36,879 nucleotides of DNA from Mycobacteriaceae bacterium 1482268.1 (GCA_001665255.1 LZSH01000518.1:1-36879); one strand, 5' to 3'; counted from the stretch's first letter, positions 11,737-22,670 are shown. A program made the numbers and translations. Notes: generated by a model not told the origin, from the letters alone.

Positions 11737-13239
11737 TCAGCGCTTGGCGCGCTGGCGGATGCGAGTCGTGAGTTCCTTGACTTGATCGAACACCTCGCGC
11801 CGCTCTGCCATCTCGCCGCGGATCTTCTTCTCCGCGTACATGACAGTGGTGTGGTCGCGGCCGAACGCCTGGCCGATCTTGGGTAGTGACAGATCAGTCA
11901 GCTCGCGGCACAGATACATGGCGATCTGGCGCGACTGCGCCAGCGCCCTGGTCTTGCCGGGCCCGCGCAGTTCCTCGACGGTGGTTTCGAAGTACTCCGC
12001 GGTGGCGGCCATGATGCCTGCGGTGCCGATCTGGATGCTGTTGACGTCGGCGATCAGATCCCGCAGGACGATCTCGGCCAGCGACTTGTCGATTGGTGTC
12101 TTGTTCAGCGACGCGAACGCCGTCACGCGGATGAGCGCACCCTCGAGTTCGCGGATGTTGCGCTCGATGCTGCTGGCGATGAGTTCGAGTACGTCGTCAG
12201 GAACGTCGAGCCGATCCATCTGTGCCTTCTTGCGAAGGATCGCGATGCGTGTCTCCAGTTCGGGCGGCTGCACGTCGGTGATCAGGCCCCACTCGAACCG
12301 TGTCCGCAGGCGGTCTTCGAGGGTGGCCAGCTGCTTGGGCGGCCGGTCGGAGGAGATGACGATCTGCTTGTTCGCGTTGTGCAGCGTGTTGAAGGTGTGG
12401 AAGAACTCCTCCTGGATGCCTTCCTTGCCTTCGATGAACTGGATGTCGTCGACCAGGAGCACGTCGATGTCGCGGTAGCTGCGTTTGAACGAAGCTTTGC
12501 GGTCATCGCGGAGCGAGTTGATGAAGTCGTTGGTGAATTCCTCGGTCGAGACGTACTTGACGCGCATACCGGGAAACAGGCGCTGGGCGTAGTTGCCTGC
12601 CGCGTGCAAAAGGTGGGTTTTCCCTAGCCCGGACTCACCCCAGATGAAGAGCGGGTTGTAGGCGCGCGCAGGCGCCTCAGCAATCGCGAGCGTCGCGGCG
12701 TGAGCGAACCGATTCGATGCGCCGATCACGAACGTATCGAAGGTGTACCGGCGGTTCAGGCTGATCGAGTTGGGGTCGCTGGCGACGGTAGAGGCGGGTC
12801 CGCTGGAGAAGTATGTCGGCCAGCTTTCCTCGGCGCTGGCGAGCGCCTCGCTGACTTCGTCGATCTCGTCGGTGTCGGGGTCGCAGTAGATATCGGGGGC
12901 GGGGGCAAGACCCTCGTCGGTGTCGTCGGGGCTCGGGCTGGCGATACGCACACCCAGTTCGACGCGGTGGCCGAGCTGACGGCTCAATGCCGAGATGATG
13001 GGCTCTCGAAGGTGCCGCTCGATCTCGTTCTGCACAAAGCTGGTGGGCACCGACAGCAGTGCAAATCCCTCGGTGATGACAAGTGGCTTGACCAGCTTCA
13101 ACCAGGCCCGTTGCTGGGGGGTGAGGGTTGGTGGCGGCGCTTGGCCGTTGAAGTATTCGACCGCGGAGATGTCGCCGTTGAGTTCGGCAAGCACCGTGTT
13201 CCAGACGGAGACAAAGGGTGGGTCGGGGTCAGCTGTCAA
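11737..13239 (-). CDS. dnaA: Chromosomal replication initiator DnaA
   Basis: DnaA binds DnaA boxes at oriC, opens the duplex and loads the helicase. I place the start at TTG 13239: the protein then begins '(M)[13 protein letters not shown]', as recalled for M. smegmatis, with a GAGGGGG ribosome-binding site nine bases upstream. This gives 500 residues. A farther in-frame TTG at 13278 is less likely. Domains: N-terminal helicase-interaction domain, a variable acidic linker around residues 110-150, AAA+ with Walker A 'GESGLGKTH' near 203 and Walker B 'VLLVDDIQF' near 263, and the DNA-binding domain IV with '[14 protein letters not shown]' near 455. It is transcribed toward oriC. Boxes in its leader suggest autoregulation. 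Confidence 0.97.
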   Translation of the reverse strand: MTADPDPPFVSVWNTVLAELNGDISAVEYFNGQAPPPTLTPQQRAWLKLVKPLVITEGFALLSVPTSFVQNEIERHLREPIISALSRQLGHRVELGVRIASPSPDDTDEGLAPAPDIYCDPDTDEIDEVSEALASAEESWPTYFSSGPASTVASDPNSISLNRRYTFDTFVIGASNRFAHAATLAIAEAPARAYNPLFIWGESGLGKTHLLHAAGNYAQRLFPGMRVKYVSTEEFTNDFINSLRDDRKASFKRSYRDIDVLLVDDIQFIEGKEGIQEEFFHTFNTLHNANKQIVISSDRPPKQLATLEDRLRTRFEWGLITDVQPPELETRIAILRKKAQMDRLDVPDDVLELIASSIERNIRELEGALIRVTAFASLNKTPIDKSLAEIVLRDLIADVNSIQIGTAGIMAATAEYFETTVEELRGPGKTRALAQSRQIAMYLCRELTDLSLPKIGQAFGRDHTTVMYAEKKIRGEMAERREVFDQVKELTTRIRQRAKR

Positions 13240-13293
13240 TGACGCGTACCCCCTCAGGTTGGTCCACGGGACCACCAAGAGAACGAAAACGAA

Positions 13294-13326
13294 CTGTCCA
13301 CATAGTTATCCACAGCCTGTGGACAG
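13294..13326. promoter_or_regulatory. DnaA-box cluster in the dnaA leader
   Basis: Three DnaA boxes lie within 33 bp: CTGTCCACA (13294-13302, one mismatch), a perfect TTATCCACA (13306-13314), and an inverted box at 13318-13326 (one mismatch). They lie about 55 bp upstream of the dnaA start codon and downstream of the proposed dnaA promoter. That position fits DnaA autorepression or a second DnaA-binding patch beside oriC. Confidence 0.85.
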
Positions 13327-13476
13327 GGGCAGCCGCCGTCGCTCTGTCATCTGCCAGCAAGGATGCCGGGGGTCTGGGCTCGTCACAGTGGTACCGCACT
13401 CTGTGGGCTCGCGACCTGTCGGGCATCCTCGCTTCGTTGTCTGGTCGCCGTTCCGATGTCGGAAAGGCTCTGCCAG

Positions 13477-13505
13477 AAGCTAACAGTTTTCGGCCATAGT
13501 GCCAA
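13477..13505 (-). promoter_or_regulatory. Candidate dnaA promoter
   Basis: On the minus strand TTGGCA (13500-13505) and TAGCTT (13477-13482) are separated by exactly 17 bp, a good SigA-type match. The transcript would have a leader of about 230 nt carrying the DnaA-box cluster. The gap from 13240 to 13793 (554 bp) holds no gene that I can support. It contains this promoter, the DnaA boxes and the rpmH promoter facing the other way. Confidence 0.6.
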
Positions 13506-13612
13506 CCGTTCTGCAACATTGCGTAGCGGTGAGTTTTGTGCGAAGCGGATGCGGTGACTGATGTGACTGAAGTCAACGGTTCGACGGCCTATGGAGTGGG
13601 GCAGGCGCAGGT

Positions 13613-13641
13613 TTGACCTAGGTAAATCTCGTCAGTACCCT
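13613..13641 (+). promoter_or_regulatory. Candidate rpmH promoter
   Basis: TTGACC (13613-13618) and TACCCT (13636-13641) are separated by 17 bp, a strong SigA-like match. It would drive rpmH-rnpA and the genes beyond with a leader of about 145 nt. No other promoter in the gap looks as good on this strand. Confidence 0.6.
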
Positions 13642-13793
13642 CGAACAGTCGCCCGGAAGCGGTGACACGGCTGCGATCCGGTGTACGACGGAGACCGCGC
13701 CGGTTAGCGAGCGGGACGAAGACTTATCAGCGGCAATCGCGGCAAGACCTGTGTGTCGGATGCGGTTGCCATACGCAACGAGGAGTGACAGCC

Positions 13794-13937
13794 GTGGCCA
13801 AGGGCAAGCGGACCTTTCAACCCAACAACCGGCGCCGTGCGCGGGTTCACGGGTTTCGGCTACGGATGCGGACCAGGGCCGGCCGGGCGATCGTCGCCAG
13901 CAGGCGCGGTAAGGGTCGTCGCAAGCTGACTGCGTAA
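13794..13937 (+). CDS. rpmH: 50S ribosomal protein L34
   Basis: L34 is a small basic protein of the large ribosomal subunit. The 47-residue protein contains the conserved '[19 protein letters not shown]' and '[16 protein letters not shown]'. I chose GTG 13794 because it gives the exact family length and has AGGAG (13781-13785) eight bases upstream. The longer open frame from 13662 runs through the promoter-leader region and is not credible as protein. rnpA follows after 21 bp, the classical rpmH-rnpA arrangement beside dnaA. Confidence 0.97.
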   Translation: MAKGKRTFQPNNRRRARVHGFRLRMRTRAGRAIVASRRGKGRRKLTA

Positions 13938-13958
13938 GTCGACGCAGGAGTCAGCGCG

Positions 13959-14315
13959 GTGCTTCCGGCGCGGAACCGGATGACGCGGTCGACGGAGTTC
14001 GGTACCACAGTCAATCGAGGGGTGCGAGCGGCGCAGCCCGATCTCGTGGTGCACGCACACCGAAGCGGCGACGCCGATGACACTGGCCCGCGCGTGGGTC
14101 TGGTGGTCGCGAAGTCAGTCGGCAACTCGGTACAACGGCACGCGGTCGCGCGCCGCCTACGCCATGTCGCGCGCACCGTCATCGGTGAGCTGAACCCCGG
14201 CGACCGCGTGGTGATCCGGGCACTGCCCGGCAGCAGGCACGCCATCTCGGCCCGGCTCGAACAGCAGCTGCGGATTGCGCTGAAACGGGCCCGGCTGCTC
14301 AACGGAACGCGGTGA
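13959..14315 (+). CDS. rnpA: Ribonuclease P protein component
   Basis: RnpA is the protein cofactor of RNase P, which trims the 5' leader of pre-tRNAs. The 118-residue basic protein starts at GTG 13959, with CAGGAG eight bases upstream. It shows the family core '[20 protein letters not shown]' followed by 'RLRHVART', corresponding to the RNR region, and the C-terminal '[17 protein letters not shown]'. It lies between rpmH and yidD. The yidD start touches its stop codon. Confidence 0.95.
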   Translation: MLPARNRMTRSTEFGTTVNRGVRAAQPDLVVHAHRSGDADDTGPRVGLVVAKSVGNSVQRHAVARRLRHVARTVIGELNPGDRVVIRALPGSRHAISARLEQQLRIALKRARLLNGTR

Positions 14316-14590
14316 TGATGGCCCGCGCGCTGATCTTCGTCATCCAGCTCTATCGCAATACCGTCTCTCCCCTGCGGTTGCCCACGTGTCGGTTCACACC
14401 GACCTGCAGTCAATACGCCGTCGAGGCGCTATCGGAGTACGGCCTGATCCGTGGGGGATGGCTGGCGACGGTACGGCTGGCGAAGTGCGGTCCGTGGCAT
14501 CGGGGAGGATGGGATCCAATCCCCGAGCGCAGCGGGTCACGCCTGCAGAGCGCCGTCGTCGACGACTCTAGGAGCAAGTCGGTTGTTTAA
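14315..14590 (+). CDS. yidD: Membrane protein insertion efficiency factor YidD
   Basis: YidD is a small membrane-associated protein thought to assist YidC-dependent insertion. The protein is about 91 residues. The conserved '[19 protein letters not shown]' with its two Cys, '[14 protein letters not shown]' and an amphipathic N-terminal helix are present. The start is ambiguous among GTG 14312, ATG 14315 and ATG 14318. ATG 14315 overlaps the rnpA stop (TGATG) and has a GGA element about eight bases upstream. Its 3' end overlaps the yidC start by 8 bp. Confidence 0.93.
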   Translation: MMARALIFVIQLYRNTVSPLRLPTCRFTPTCSQYAVEALSEYGLIRGGWLATVRLAKCGPWHRGGWDPIPERSGSRLQSAVVDDSRSKSVV

Positions 14591-15704
14591 CTGGTTCAGC
14601 CTCGACATCATCTACTACCCGGTGTCGGGGATCATGTGGCTCTGGTACAAGCTGTTCGCCCTGCTCCTCGGCCCCTCGAACTTCTTCGCTTGGGGACTGT
14701 CGGTGATGTTCCTCGTCTTCACCCTGCGCGCGATCCTCTACAAGCCGTTCGTGCGGCAGATCCGCACAACCCGCCAGATGCAGGAGTTGCAGCCGCAGAT
14801 CAAGGCGCTGCAGAAGAAGTACGGCAAGGACCGCCAGCGGATGGCGCTGGAGATGCAGAAACTGCAACGCGAACACGGGTTCAACCCGATACTGGGCTGC
14901 CTGCCGATGCTCGCTCAGGTCCCGGTGTTCCTCGGCCTGTATCACGTGCTGCGATCGTTCAACCGGACCCAGGGCGGGTTCGGCCAGCCGCAGCTGTCCC
15001 CGGAGTTGAACCGGTCGTTGGGCAACTATTTCTTCACTGCGACCGACGTCGGGCACTTCCTGGATGCCAACCTGTTCGGCGCACCGCTGGGCGCCACCAT
15101 GATTCAGAAAACGGGCCTGGGCGCGTTCACCGAATTCCACCGGCCGTCGGTCGTCGCCGTCGGCGTGCCGCTGATGATTGCCGCGGGCATCGCTACCTAC
15201 TTCAACAGCCGAGCCTCGGTGGCGCGCCAGAGTCCGGAGGCGGCGGCCAACCCGCAGACCGCGATGATGAACAAGCTCGCGCTGTACGTGTTCCCGCTCG
15301 GCGTCGTCGTCGGTGGACCCTTCTTGCCGCTCGCGATCATCCTGTACTGGTTCGCCAACAACATCTGGACCTTCGGCCAGCAGCACTATGTGTTCGGCAA
15401 AATCGAGAAGGAAGAAGAAGCCAAGAAGCTCGCCGCGATCGAACGTCGCGCGGCCAACGCGCCGGCACCCGGCGCCAAACCGAAGCGCACGCGCAAGGGC
15501 AGCGAGGCGGCGGCCGCGGGGGACGGCGCGACGGCGAAGGCGGGCGAGTCGTCCCCGGAGATCATCGAGAGCACCGGCAGCGAGCTGACCGACGGCGACT
15601 CCGGCGGCACGGCCAAGCCGAACGGCTCCGGCGGAGGCAGCCGCACACCGCGGCCGGGGGCGACACCGCGGCCCGGTGCGCGCCCGAAGAAACGTAAGCG
15701 ATAA
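14583..15704 (+). CDS. yidC: Membrane protein insertase YidC
   Basis: YidC inserts proteins into the cytoplasmic membrane, alone or with SecYEG. I place the start at TTG 14583: AGGAG (14570-14574) lies eight bases upstream, and the product then begins '(M)[18 protein letters not shown]', which fits the family. This gives 373 residues, typical for mycobacteria. Visible are a first membrane span, the conserved '[20 protein letters not shown]', a coiled segment '[20 protein letters not shown]', later spans including '[20 protein letters not shown]', and a basic Pro/Gly-rich tail ending 'ARPKKRKR'. An open frame extends further upstream but runs inside yidD and is unlikely to be used. Confidence 0.95.
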   Translation: MFNWFSLDIIYYPVSGIMWLWYKLFALLLGPSNFFAWGLSVMFLVFTLRAILYKPFVRQIRTTRQMQELQPQIKALQKKYGKDRQRMALEMQKLQREHGFNPILGCLPMLAQVPVFLGLYHVLRSFNRTQGGFGQPQLSPELNRSLGNYFFTATDVGHFLDANLFGAPLGATMIQKTGLGAFTEFHRPSVVAVGVPLMIAAGIATYFNSRASVARQSPEAAANPQTAMMNKLALYVFPLGVVVGGPFLPLAIILYWFANNIWTFGQQHYVFGKIEKEEEAKKLAAIERRAANAPAPGAKPKRTRKGSEAAAAGDGATAKAGESSPEIIESTGSELTDGDSGGTAKPNGSGGGSRTPRPGATPRPGARPKKRKR

Positions 15705-15742
15705 CCGGCGACCATCCGGCGAACGAGGAGATAACAAGACAC

Positions 15743-16315
15743 ATGACTGACTTCGACGAACCCACCACCGAGGAGCGCCCCGAGCAGACCGAGGCGGTGG
15801 AGACGGAAGCGTCACAAAACGGCGACGAGCCGGTGACGACGGGCGACGACCTTGAAGACCGCCTTGTCGCCGAAGGCGAAATCGCCGGCGACTACCTCGA
15901 GGAGCTGTTGGACATCCTCGACTTCGACGGTGACATCGACCTCGACGTGGAAGGCGACCGCGCTGTGGTCAGCATCGACGGCGGTGAGGACTTGTCGAAG
16001 TTAGTCGGTCGCAAGGGCGAGGTTCTCGACGCGCTGCAGGAGTTGACCCGGCTCGCCGTGCACCAGAAAACGGGGGAGCGCAGCCGGCTGATGCTCGACA
16101 TCGCGGGGTGGCGGCGCAAGCGTCGCGACGAGCTGGCGGCGTTGGGCAGCAAGGTGGCCCGACGAGTGCTGGAGACCGGTGAACGTGAGCAGCTGTCGCC
16201 GATGACGCCGTTCGAACGCAAGATCGTCCACGATGCGGTGGCCGCGGTCGACGGTGTGCGCAGCGAGAGCGAGGGCGTGGAGCCGTCCCGCCGCGTCGTC
16301 GTCCTGCTGGGCTGA
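15743..16315 (+). CDS. jag: Jag/KhpB-like R3H RNA-binding protein
   Basis: This 190-residue protein has an acidic N-terminal tail (1 to about 45), a KH-like domain with 'GRKG' at 89-92, and a C-terminal R3H domain with the Arg159-x3-His163 signature in 'FERKIVHDAV'. Jag/KhpB/EloR proteins bind RNA and in Firmicutes help control cell elongation and division; the role in mycobacteria is less clear. The N-terminal Jag_N domain of Firmicutes is absent, as in other actinobacteria. The start ATG 15743 follows GAGGAG. It lies 38 bp after yidC, a very conserved pairing. Confidence 0.93.
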   Translation: MTDFDEPTTEERPEQTEAVETEASQNGDEPVTTGDDLEDRLVAEGEIAGDYLEELLDILDFDGDIDLDVEGDRAVVSIDGGEDLSKLVGRKGEVLDALQELTRLAVHQKTGERSRLMLDIAGWRRKRRDELAALGSKVARRVLETGEREQLSPMTPFERKIVHDAVAAVDGVRSESEGVEPSRRVVVLLG

Positions 16316-16344
16316 GCGAGACTGAGCGAGTTACACGTTTGTAG

Positions 16345-18058
<1,714 letters not shown>

Positions 18059-18062
<4 letters not shown>

Positions 18063-19069
18063 CCCAGCCGACGCGCAAGAGGAGCGGCCTCGGCCGCGGC
18101 CTGGCCTCGTTGATCCCGACCGGTCCCGCCGATGGCGATACGGACACACTTGGGCCACGAATGGGTGACGCCGCCGCGGACGTCGTGCTCGGTGGAGGCT
18201 CCGCCAAGGACGTCGGCCCGGTCGGCGCCGTGTACCGGGAGATCGACCCGGCCGCGATCGAACGCAACCCCAAGCAGCCGCGGCAGGTCTTCGACGAGGA
18301 GGCGCTCGCCGAGCTCGTGCACTCCATCCGCGAGTTCGGCCTCATGCAACCGATCGTGGTGCGCGCGATCCCGGCACAGCCGGGGTCTGACGTCGCCGGC
18401 CGAGCGGCTCCGGGCGGCCCGCGATACCAACTCGTCATGGGGGAGCGCCGGTGGCGCGCCGCCCAGGAGGCGGGCCTGGCCGCCATCCCGGCGATCGTGC
18501 GGGAGACCGCGGACGACAGCATGCTGCGCGACGCCTTGTTGGAGAACATCCACCGCGTCCAGCTCAACCCACTCGAGGAGGCTGCGGCCTACCAACAGCT
18601 GCTCGACGAGTTCGGGGTCACCCACGATGAACTGGCCGCGCGTATCGGTCGGTCGCGCCCGCTGATCACGAATATGATCCGGCTGCTACGCCTGCCGATC
18701 GCCGTTCAGCGCCGCGTCGCGGCCGGCGTGTTGTCGGCGGGCCACGCCCGCGCGCTGCTGTCGCTCGAAGGCGGCCCAGACGCGCAGGAGGAGCTTGCTG
18801 CCCGCATCGTCGCCGAAGGCTTGTCGGTACGTGCGACCGAGGAAGCGGTGACGCTGGCGAACCGCAACGAGGGATCCACCCCGGCCGCGCCGCGCCGCAA
18901 GCCCATTCACATGCCCGGTCTGCAGGACGTTGCTGAGCGGCTGTCGACGGCGTTCGACACTCGGGTGACGGTGAGCCTGGGCAAACGCAAGGGCAAGATC
19001 GTCGTCGAGTTCGGCTCGGTCGACGATCTCCAGCGCATTGTCGACCTTATGAACGCTGCGAACGCCTGA
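18059..19069 (+). CDS. parB: Chromosome partitioning protein ParB
   Basis: ParB is a CTP-dependent DNA clamp that loads at parS. The 336-residue protein shows an N-terminal '[14 protein letters not shown]' (the segment that contacts ParA in the family), '[20 protein letters not shown]', and the CTP-binding '[12 protein letters not shown]' near residue 127. A helix-turn-helix follows around 180-210 ('[20 protein letters not shown]'), then a C-terminal dimerisation domain with '[20 protein letters not shown]'. ATG 18059 overlaps the parA stop. AGAGGA lies just upstream. The 218 bp after its stop hold no clear gene and may contain a terminator or the promoter for the next gene, but I see no strong signal. 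Confidence 0.97.
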
Positions 19070-19287
19070 CCGAGGACACGGGGAAATTACGTCACTGTGA
19101 CACCTCGATCACGGCGGCGACCGCTGCTTTCATGCCGCGAAGGAAACCTGATGGGACGCAACATCTTTGGCCGAGCCGGCCGCGGGCGCATGAGCGGACG
19201 GGCCGAAACCGGGCTATTGGGGGCACAGGCTCCTATTCTGGGGTGGCGGCCATCGCTATCGGTGCCGCCAGGAATGCGGGAAGTTTA

Positions 19288-20037
19288 GTGTCAGCGCGAA
19301 TCACGCCTCTGCGGCTCGAAGCCTTCGAGCAGCTGCCCAAACATGCGCGGCGGTGCGTGTTCTGGGAGGTGGATCCGTGCACCCTCGGCCGCGAGGATCA
19401 CCTCACCGACCCGGAATTCGAGAAGGAAGCCTGGCTGTCGATGGTGATGCTGGAGTGGGGATCCTGCGGCCAGATCGCATCGAAGGCGTCGGCATCCGAT
19501 GACGAGCCGGCGGAGGGGTGCTCCGATGCGCCGTGCCTCGGCTATGCGTTCTACGCGCCACCGGGTGTGGTGCCCCGTGCTCGGCTGTTCCCTAGCGGCC
19601 CGGTCAGTGCCGACGCGGTATTGCTGACAACGCTCGGCGTAGAGGCGGATCCGGCCGGCCAAGCGCGCGACGGGGTGCCGCAGAGCTTGATCGCCGGCGT
19701 GGTTCAGGATCTGGTCCGCCGGGGGGTGCGGGCGCTCGAGGCTTTTGGCCGGACGGAGGCCTGTCGGGAGCTCGCCGACCCGCGGCTGGTGCCCGCGGAC
19801 CTCGCCCCCGTCATCGAGGTGCTCGGTGACTGCTCGGTCGAGCAGTGCATGCTTGATGCCGAGTTCCTGGAACGGGTCGGGTTCGTCGAAATCGCCAAGC
19901 ACCGCTACTTTCCGCGGCTGCGTCTCGAGCTGGAAAGCGGCCTCGGCTGGAAGGCTGGGGTAGAGGCCGCGCTGGAACGGCTGTTGGAAACCGAGAAACT
20001 TTCCCAGCCCGTCGGCGCGGGCGCCAGCATCGGCTAG
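19288..20037 (+). CDS. Conserved protein (Rv3916c-like), possible acetyltransferase
   Basis: The likely start is GTG 19288, giving 249 residues; the start is not fixed by a strong ribosome-binding site. The open frame continues upstream to 19132, but that part is unlike its family. 'LEAFEQLPKHARRCVFWEVD' near the N-terminus matches the Rv3916c family that lies beside parB in mycobacteria. The middle 'GYAFYAPPGVVPRARLF' and 'VLLTTLGVE', then 'LIAGVVQDLVRRGVRALEAF', resemble a GNAT fold layout. Acetyltransferase function is an inference only. A C-terminal segment 'HRYFPRLRLELESGLGW' is also conserved-looking. It is convergent with cwlM and shares a CTAG stop palindrome with it. Confidence 0.85.
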   Translation: MSARITPLRLEAFEQLPKHARRCVFWEVDPCTLGREDHLTDPEFEKEAWLSMVMLEWGSCGQIASKASASDDEPAEGCSDAPCLGYAFYAPPGVVPRARLFPSGPVSADAVLLTTLGVEADPAGQARDGVPQSLIAGVVQDLVRRGVRALEAFGRTEACRELADPRLVPADLAPVIEVLGDCSVEQCMLDAEFLERVGFVEIAKHRYFPRLRLELESGLGWKAGVEAALERLLETEKLSQPVGAGASIG

Positions 20038-21218
20038 CTGCGGCCGGCTTCTACCGAGAGCTCGTGCGCGAGCAGCTCGGCGAAAGTGAAAGTTCCGGTG
20101 GGACGGTCGTTCTTGCCCAGCAGGTAGAGCCGTTTGACCGCCGCGAGAATGCCTTCGGCGATCGAGTCACGGGTCTGGCTGGATACCAACATCGACCGAT
20201 CCCGCGGGTTCGTGATGTACCCGACGTCCACCTGGACCGTGGGCATCCGCGTCAGGCGCAGCAGATCCCACGTCCGCCCGTGGGTGCGGCAATCACGTAA
20301 ACCGGTGCGGGCGACCACTTCTCGTTGGATGAAGTCGGCCAGGTTGCGGCCGATCGTCGATACCGAGCCGTGGGAATTGCCGAAGTGAAACGAGGCGACG
20401 CCGTTGGCCGACGGGCTCGGCTGGGCGGCGCACCGCAGGCTGATCATGAGGTCGGCGCCGACGGTGTTGGCGGTCATCGCGCGCTCGGCGTCGGACGGGC
20501 TGTGGTTGGGCGGGCGGGACAGGAAGGTCTCCATGCCGATGGCAGTCATGCGACCTTCCAGGCGGCTGGCCAGGTCCCAAAGGATGTCGGCCTCGCTGAT
20601 CGGACCGTTCGAGCCCTGCGTGATCTGGCCATGGTCGTCGCCGCCGCGGCCCGGATCGATGATGATGCGCTTGCCCGAGAGGCGGGGACCGGAGCGCCGC
20701 ACCAACTCCTCCTCGCGGATCGCGTGGATGGAGCCGCCGGTGACACGCGAACCCAGAAAGTACAAGGAGCGCAACGTTTCTGGGCCGCAGATACCGTCAG
20801 GCGCCATGCCGTACTCACGCTGATAGGACATCAGCGCATTGTGGGTCTGCAGCCCGAAGTGCCCGTCGACGAGGCCGGTGTAGAAGCCGAGATCCTGCAG
20901 CCGCGCCTGCAGCGTGGCGACGTCGTCGCCGTACATCGGCGCGCCGAACTGATGGCTGAGGATGCGCGCGCCGAGTCGATAGGACGCTTCTTTGAGCGCG
21001 CGGTATGTCGCCTCGCCCACGATCCCGTCAACGAGCAGACCCCGGTGCTGTTGGAAAGCGCGGACGGCCTCGTCGAGTTCGGTGTCGAAGTAGTCGACGG
21101 CGACGTGCTTGCCGGTGTTCAGCTCCGCGTCCGGGCTGTCGACCAGCCCCAGCGCCGCAAGTGCGGTCCGGATCTCGGTGACCGCACCCCCGCGGTCGCC
21201 TTGACGCAGACTCGACAT
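20034..21218 (-). CDS. cwlM: CwlM, amidase-like regulator of peptidoglycan synthesis
   Basis: In mycobacteria CwlM is a cytoplasmic, PknB-phosphorylated activator of MurA and also interacts with MurJ, rather than being a wall hydrolase. The 394-residue protein has two N-terminal peptidoglycan-binding-type repeats (about 5-80 and 95-155) and an amidase_3 domain (about 183-365). Expected zinc ligands are changed: 'IIIDPGRGG' has Arg191 where amidases have His, and 'ISLRCAA' has Arg262 where they have His. 'VQVDVGY' has Asp in place of the usual Glu. This fits loss of catalysis. No signal peptide is seen. The tail keeps 'NDRPTGTFTF', including Thr374, the reported regulatory phosphosite. GAAAGGG precedes ATG 21218. 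Confidence 0.95.
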   Translation of the reverse strand: MSSLRQGDRGGAVTEIRTALAALGLVDSPDAELNTGKHVAVDYFDTELDEAVRAFQQHRGLLVDGIVGEATYRALKEASYRLGARILSHQFGAPMYGDDVATLQARLQDLGFYTGLVDGHFGLQTHNALMSYQREYGMAPDGICGPETLRSLYFLGSRVTGGSIHAIREEELVRRSGPRLSGKRIIIDPGRGGDDHGQITQGSNGPISEADILWDLASRLEGRMTAIGMETFLSRPPNHSPSDAERAMTANTVGADLMISLRCAAQPSPSANGVASFHFGNSHGSVSTIGRNLADFIQREVVARTGLRDCRTHGRTWDLLRLTRMPTVQVDVGYITNPRDRSMLVSSQTRDSIAEGILAAVKRLYLLGKNDRPTGTFTFAELLAHELSVEAGRS

Positions 21219-21345
21219 ATAACTGGGCCCTTTCGATAAGGCATATCTCTGGCGGTCCGGCGCTGGCGATTGCAGGACAGGTTAGGCGGAATTATCTCAG
21301 AAGCGGGCCCGATTCAAGAAAACGCCAGGCGGGTTGTCCAGGGCG

Positions 21346-21687
21346 TTATACGACGTCGGAGAGCTCGCGGAGCAGGGCAGCCTTGCCCTTGGCGCCGACG
21401 ATCCGCTTCACCGGCGCGCCGTCTTTGAACAGGATCATGGTCGGAATCGACACGACCTGAAAGTCGCGGGCGGTGGCGGGGTTGGCGTCGACGTCGAGTT
21501 TGGCGACGGTGAGGGCGCCGGCCTTCTCACCGGCGATCTCCTCCAGCACCGGCGCGACCATCTTGCAGGGGCCGCACCAGGTGGCCCAGAAGTCGACCAG
21601 CACGGGCGTGCTGCTGGACAGCACGTCGTCGGAGAACGAGTCGTCGGTGACGTTGACCGTCTTGGTGGTCTTCTCAGCTCCGGTCAT
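21346..21687 (-). CDS. trxC: Thioredoxin
   Basis: This is a small dithiol-disulfide reductant for cytoplasmic proteins. The 113-residue protein has the active site 'WCGPC' at 37-41, '[19 protein letters not shown]', the cis-Pro '[11 protein letters not shown]', and no signal peptide. It is the gene called trxC (Rv3914) in M. tuberculosis, and trxA elsewhere. Its ATG overlaps the stop of trxB, the thioredoxin reductase that recharges it. The 127-bp gap before cwlM has no gene. Confidence 0.97.
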   Translation of the reverse strand: MTGAEKTTKTVNVTDDSFSDDVLSSSTPVLVDFWATWCGPCKMVAPVLEEIAGEKAGALTVAKLDVDANPATARDFQVVSIPTMILFKDGAPVKRIVGAKGKAALLRELSDVV

Positions 21688-22670
21688 GGTTGCGCTCCAA
21701 TCAAGTCGGTGTCTGTGGTTTGCGTTGTCCCCGTTGCGGTTTCGGCGAGCCAGCGTTCGGCATCGATCGACGCCGAACAGCCGCTGCCCGCTGCGGTGAT
21801 CGCCTGGCGGTAGGTGCGGTCGACCAGGTCGCCCGCCGCGAAGACGCCTTCGAGCGACGTGCTGGTGGTGCGGTCGCGCACAAGCACATACCCGTCAGGG
21901 TCGAGGTCGATCTGGCCGCGAACCAATTCCGACCGCGGGTCGTGACCGATCGCGACGAACACACCGGTGACCGCGAGGGTGCTCTCTTCGCCGGTCACGC
22001 TGTTGAGCAGACGCACACCGGTGACCTTGCCCTCGCCCTCGACCTCGAGGACCTGCGTGTTGGTCAGGAAGCGGATCTTTTCATTCTCCTTGGCGCGCTC
22101 GAGCATGATTCGCGACGCGCGGAACTCGTCGCGACGATGGATCAGGGTGACGCTGCGGGCGAAGCGGGTCAAGAAGGTGGCCTCCTCCATCGCGGAGTCG
22201 CCGCCGCCGACCACGGCGATGTCCTGGTCGCGGAAAAAGAAGCCGTCACACGTGGCACACGTGCTCACACCCATGCCGAGCAGCCGGTCCTCGCCCGGCA
22301 CGCCGAGGTGCCGTGCCGCGGCGCCCATCGCGAGGATGATCGCGCGGGCGTGGTAGGTCTGGTCGCCGACGGTGACGGACTTGACCGGCCCGGCCAGCGA
22401 CATCTCGTCGACGTCTTCCATCCGCAGATCGGCGCCGAATCGCAGCGCCTGTTCGCGCATCTCGTCCATCAGCTCAGGGCCGGTGATGCCGTCGCGGAAG
22501 CCCGGATAGTTCTCCACCTCGGTCGTGGTCATCAGCGCGCCGCCGAACTGGGTTCCCTCGAACACCAGGGGCGTCAGCTGCGCGCGCGCCGCGTAGATCG
22601 CAGCGGTATAGCCGGCCGGACCCGACCCGACGATGATCAAATCGTGGACGGTGGACGGTTGATCAGTCAT
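21684..22670 (-). CDS. trxB: Thioredoxin-disulfide reductase
   Basis: This FAD enzyme transfers electrons from NADPH to thioredoxin. The start ATG at 22670 with AGAAAGG upstream gives 328 residues; the open frame runs further to 22760 but that part is unlike the family. The FAD-binding '[19 protein letters not shown]' (11-29), the redox 'CATC' at 138-141, the NADPH-binding '[15 protein letters not shown]' (about 154-168) and the C-terminal FAD motif '[20 protein letters not shown]' are all present. It overlaps trxC by ATGA. It lies downstream of the sigM-rsmA pair, which fits stress-linked redox control. Confidence 0.97.
   Translation of the reverse strand: MTDQPSTVHDLIIVGSGPAGYTAAIYAARAQLTPLVFEGTQFGGALMTTTEVENYPGFRDGITGPELMDEMREQALRFGADLRMEDVDEMSLAGPVKSVTVGDQTYHARAIILAMGAAARHLGVPGEDRLLGMGVSTCATCDGFFFRDQDIAVVGGGDSAMEEATFLTRFARSVTLIHRRDEFRASRIMLERAKENEKIRFLTNTQVLEVEGEGKVTGVRLLNSVTGEESTLAVTGVFVAIGHDPRSELVRGQIDLDPDGYVLVRDRTTSTSLEGVFAAGDLVDRTYRQAITAAGSGCSASIDAERWLAETATGTTQTTDTDLIGAQP

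Noticed and set aside
13662-13793. N-terminal extension of rpmH
   Set aside because: L34 is 47 residues, and the GTG at 13794 with a good AGGAG gives exactly that. The upstream part covers the promoter leader.
16312-16331. Tandem 10-bp repeat ctgagcgag(a/t) at the end of jag
   Set aside because: It is only two short copies around a stop codon and could easily arise by slippage. No functional signal is seen.
19097-19288. 63-codon open frame just before the Rv3916c-like gene
   Set aside because: It has no good ribosome-binding site or known family, and ends where the accepted gene begins. It is more likely leader or intergenic sequence.
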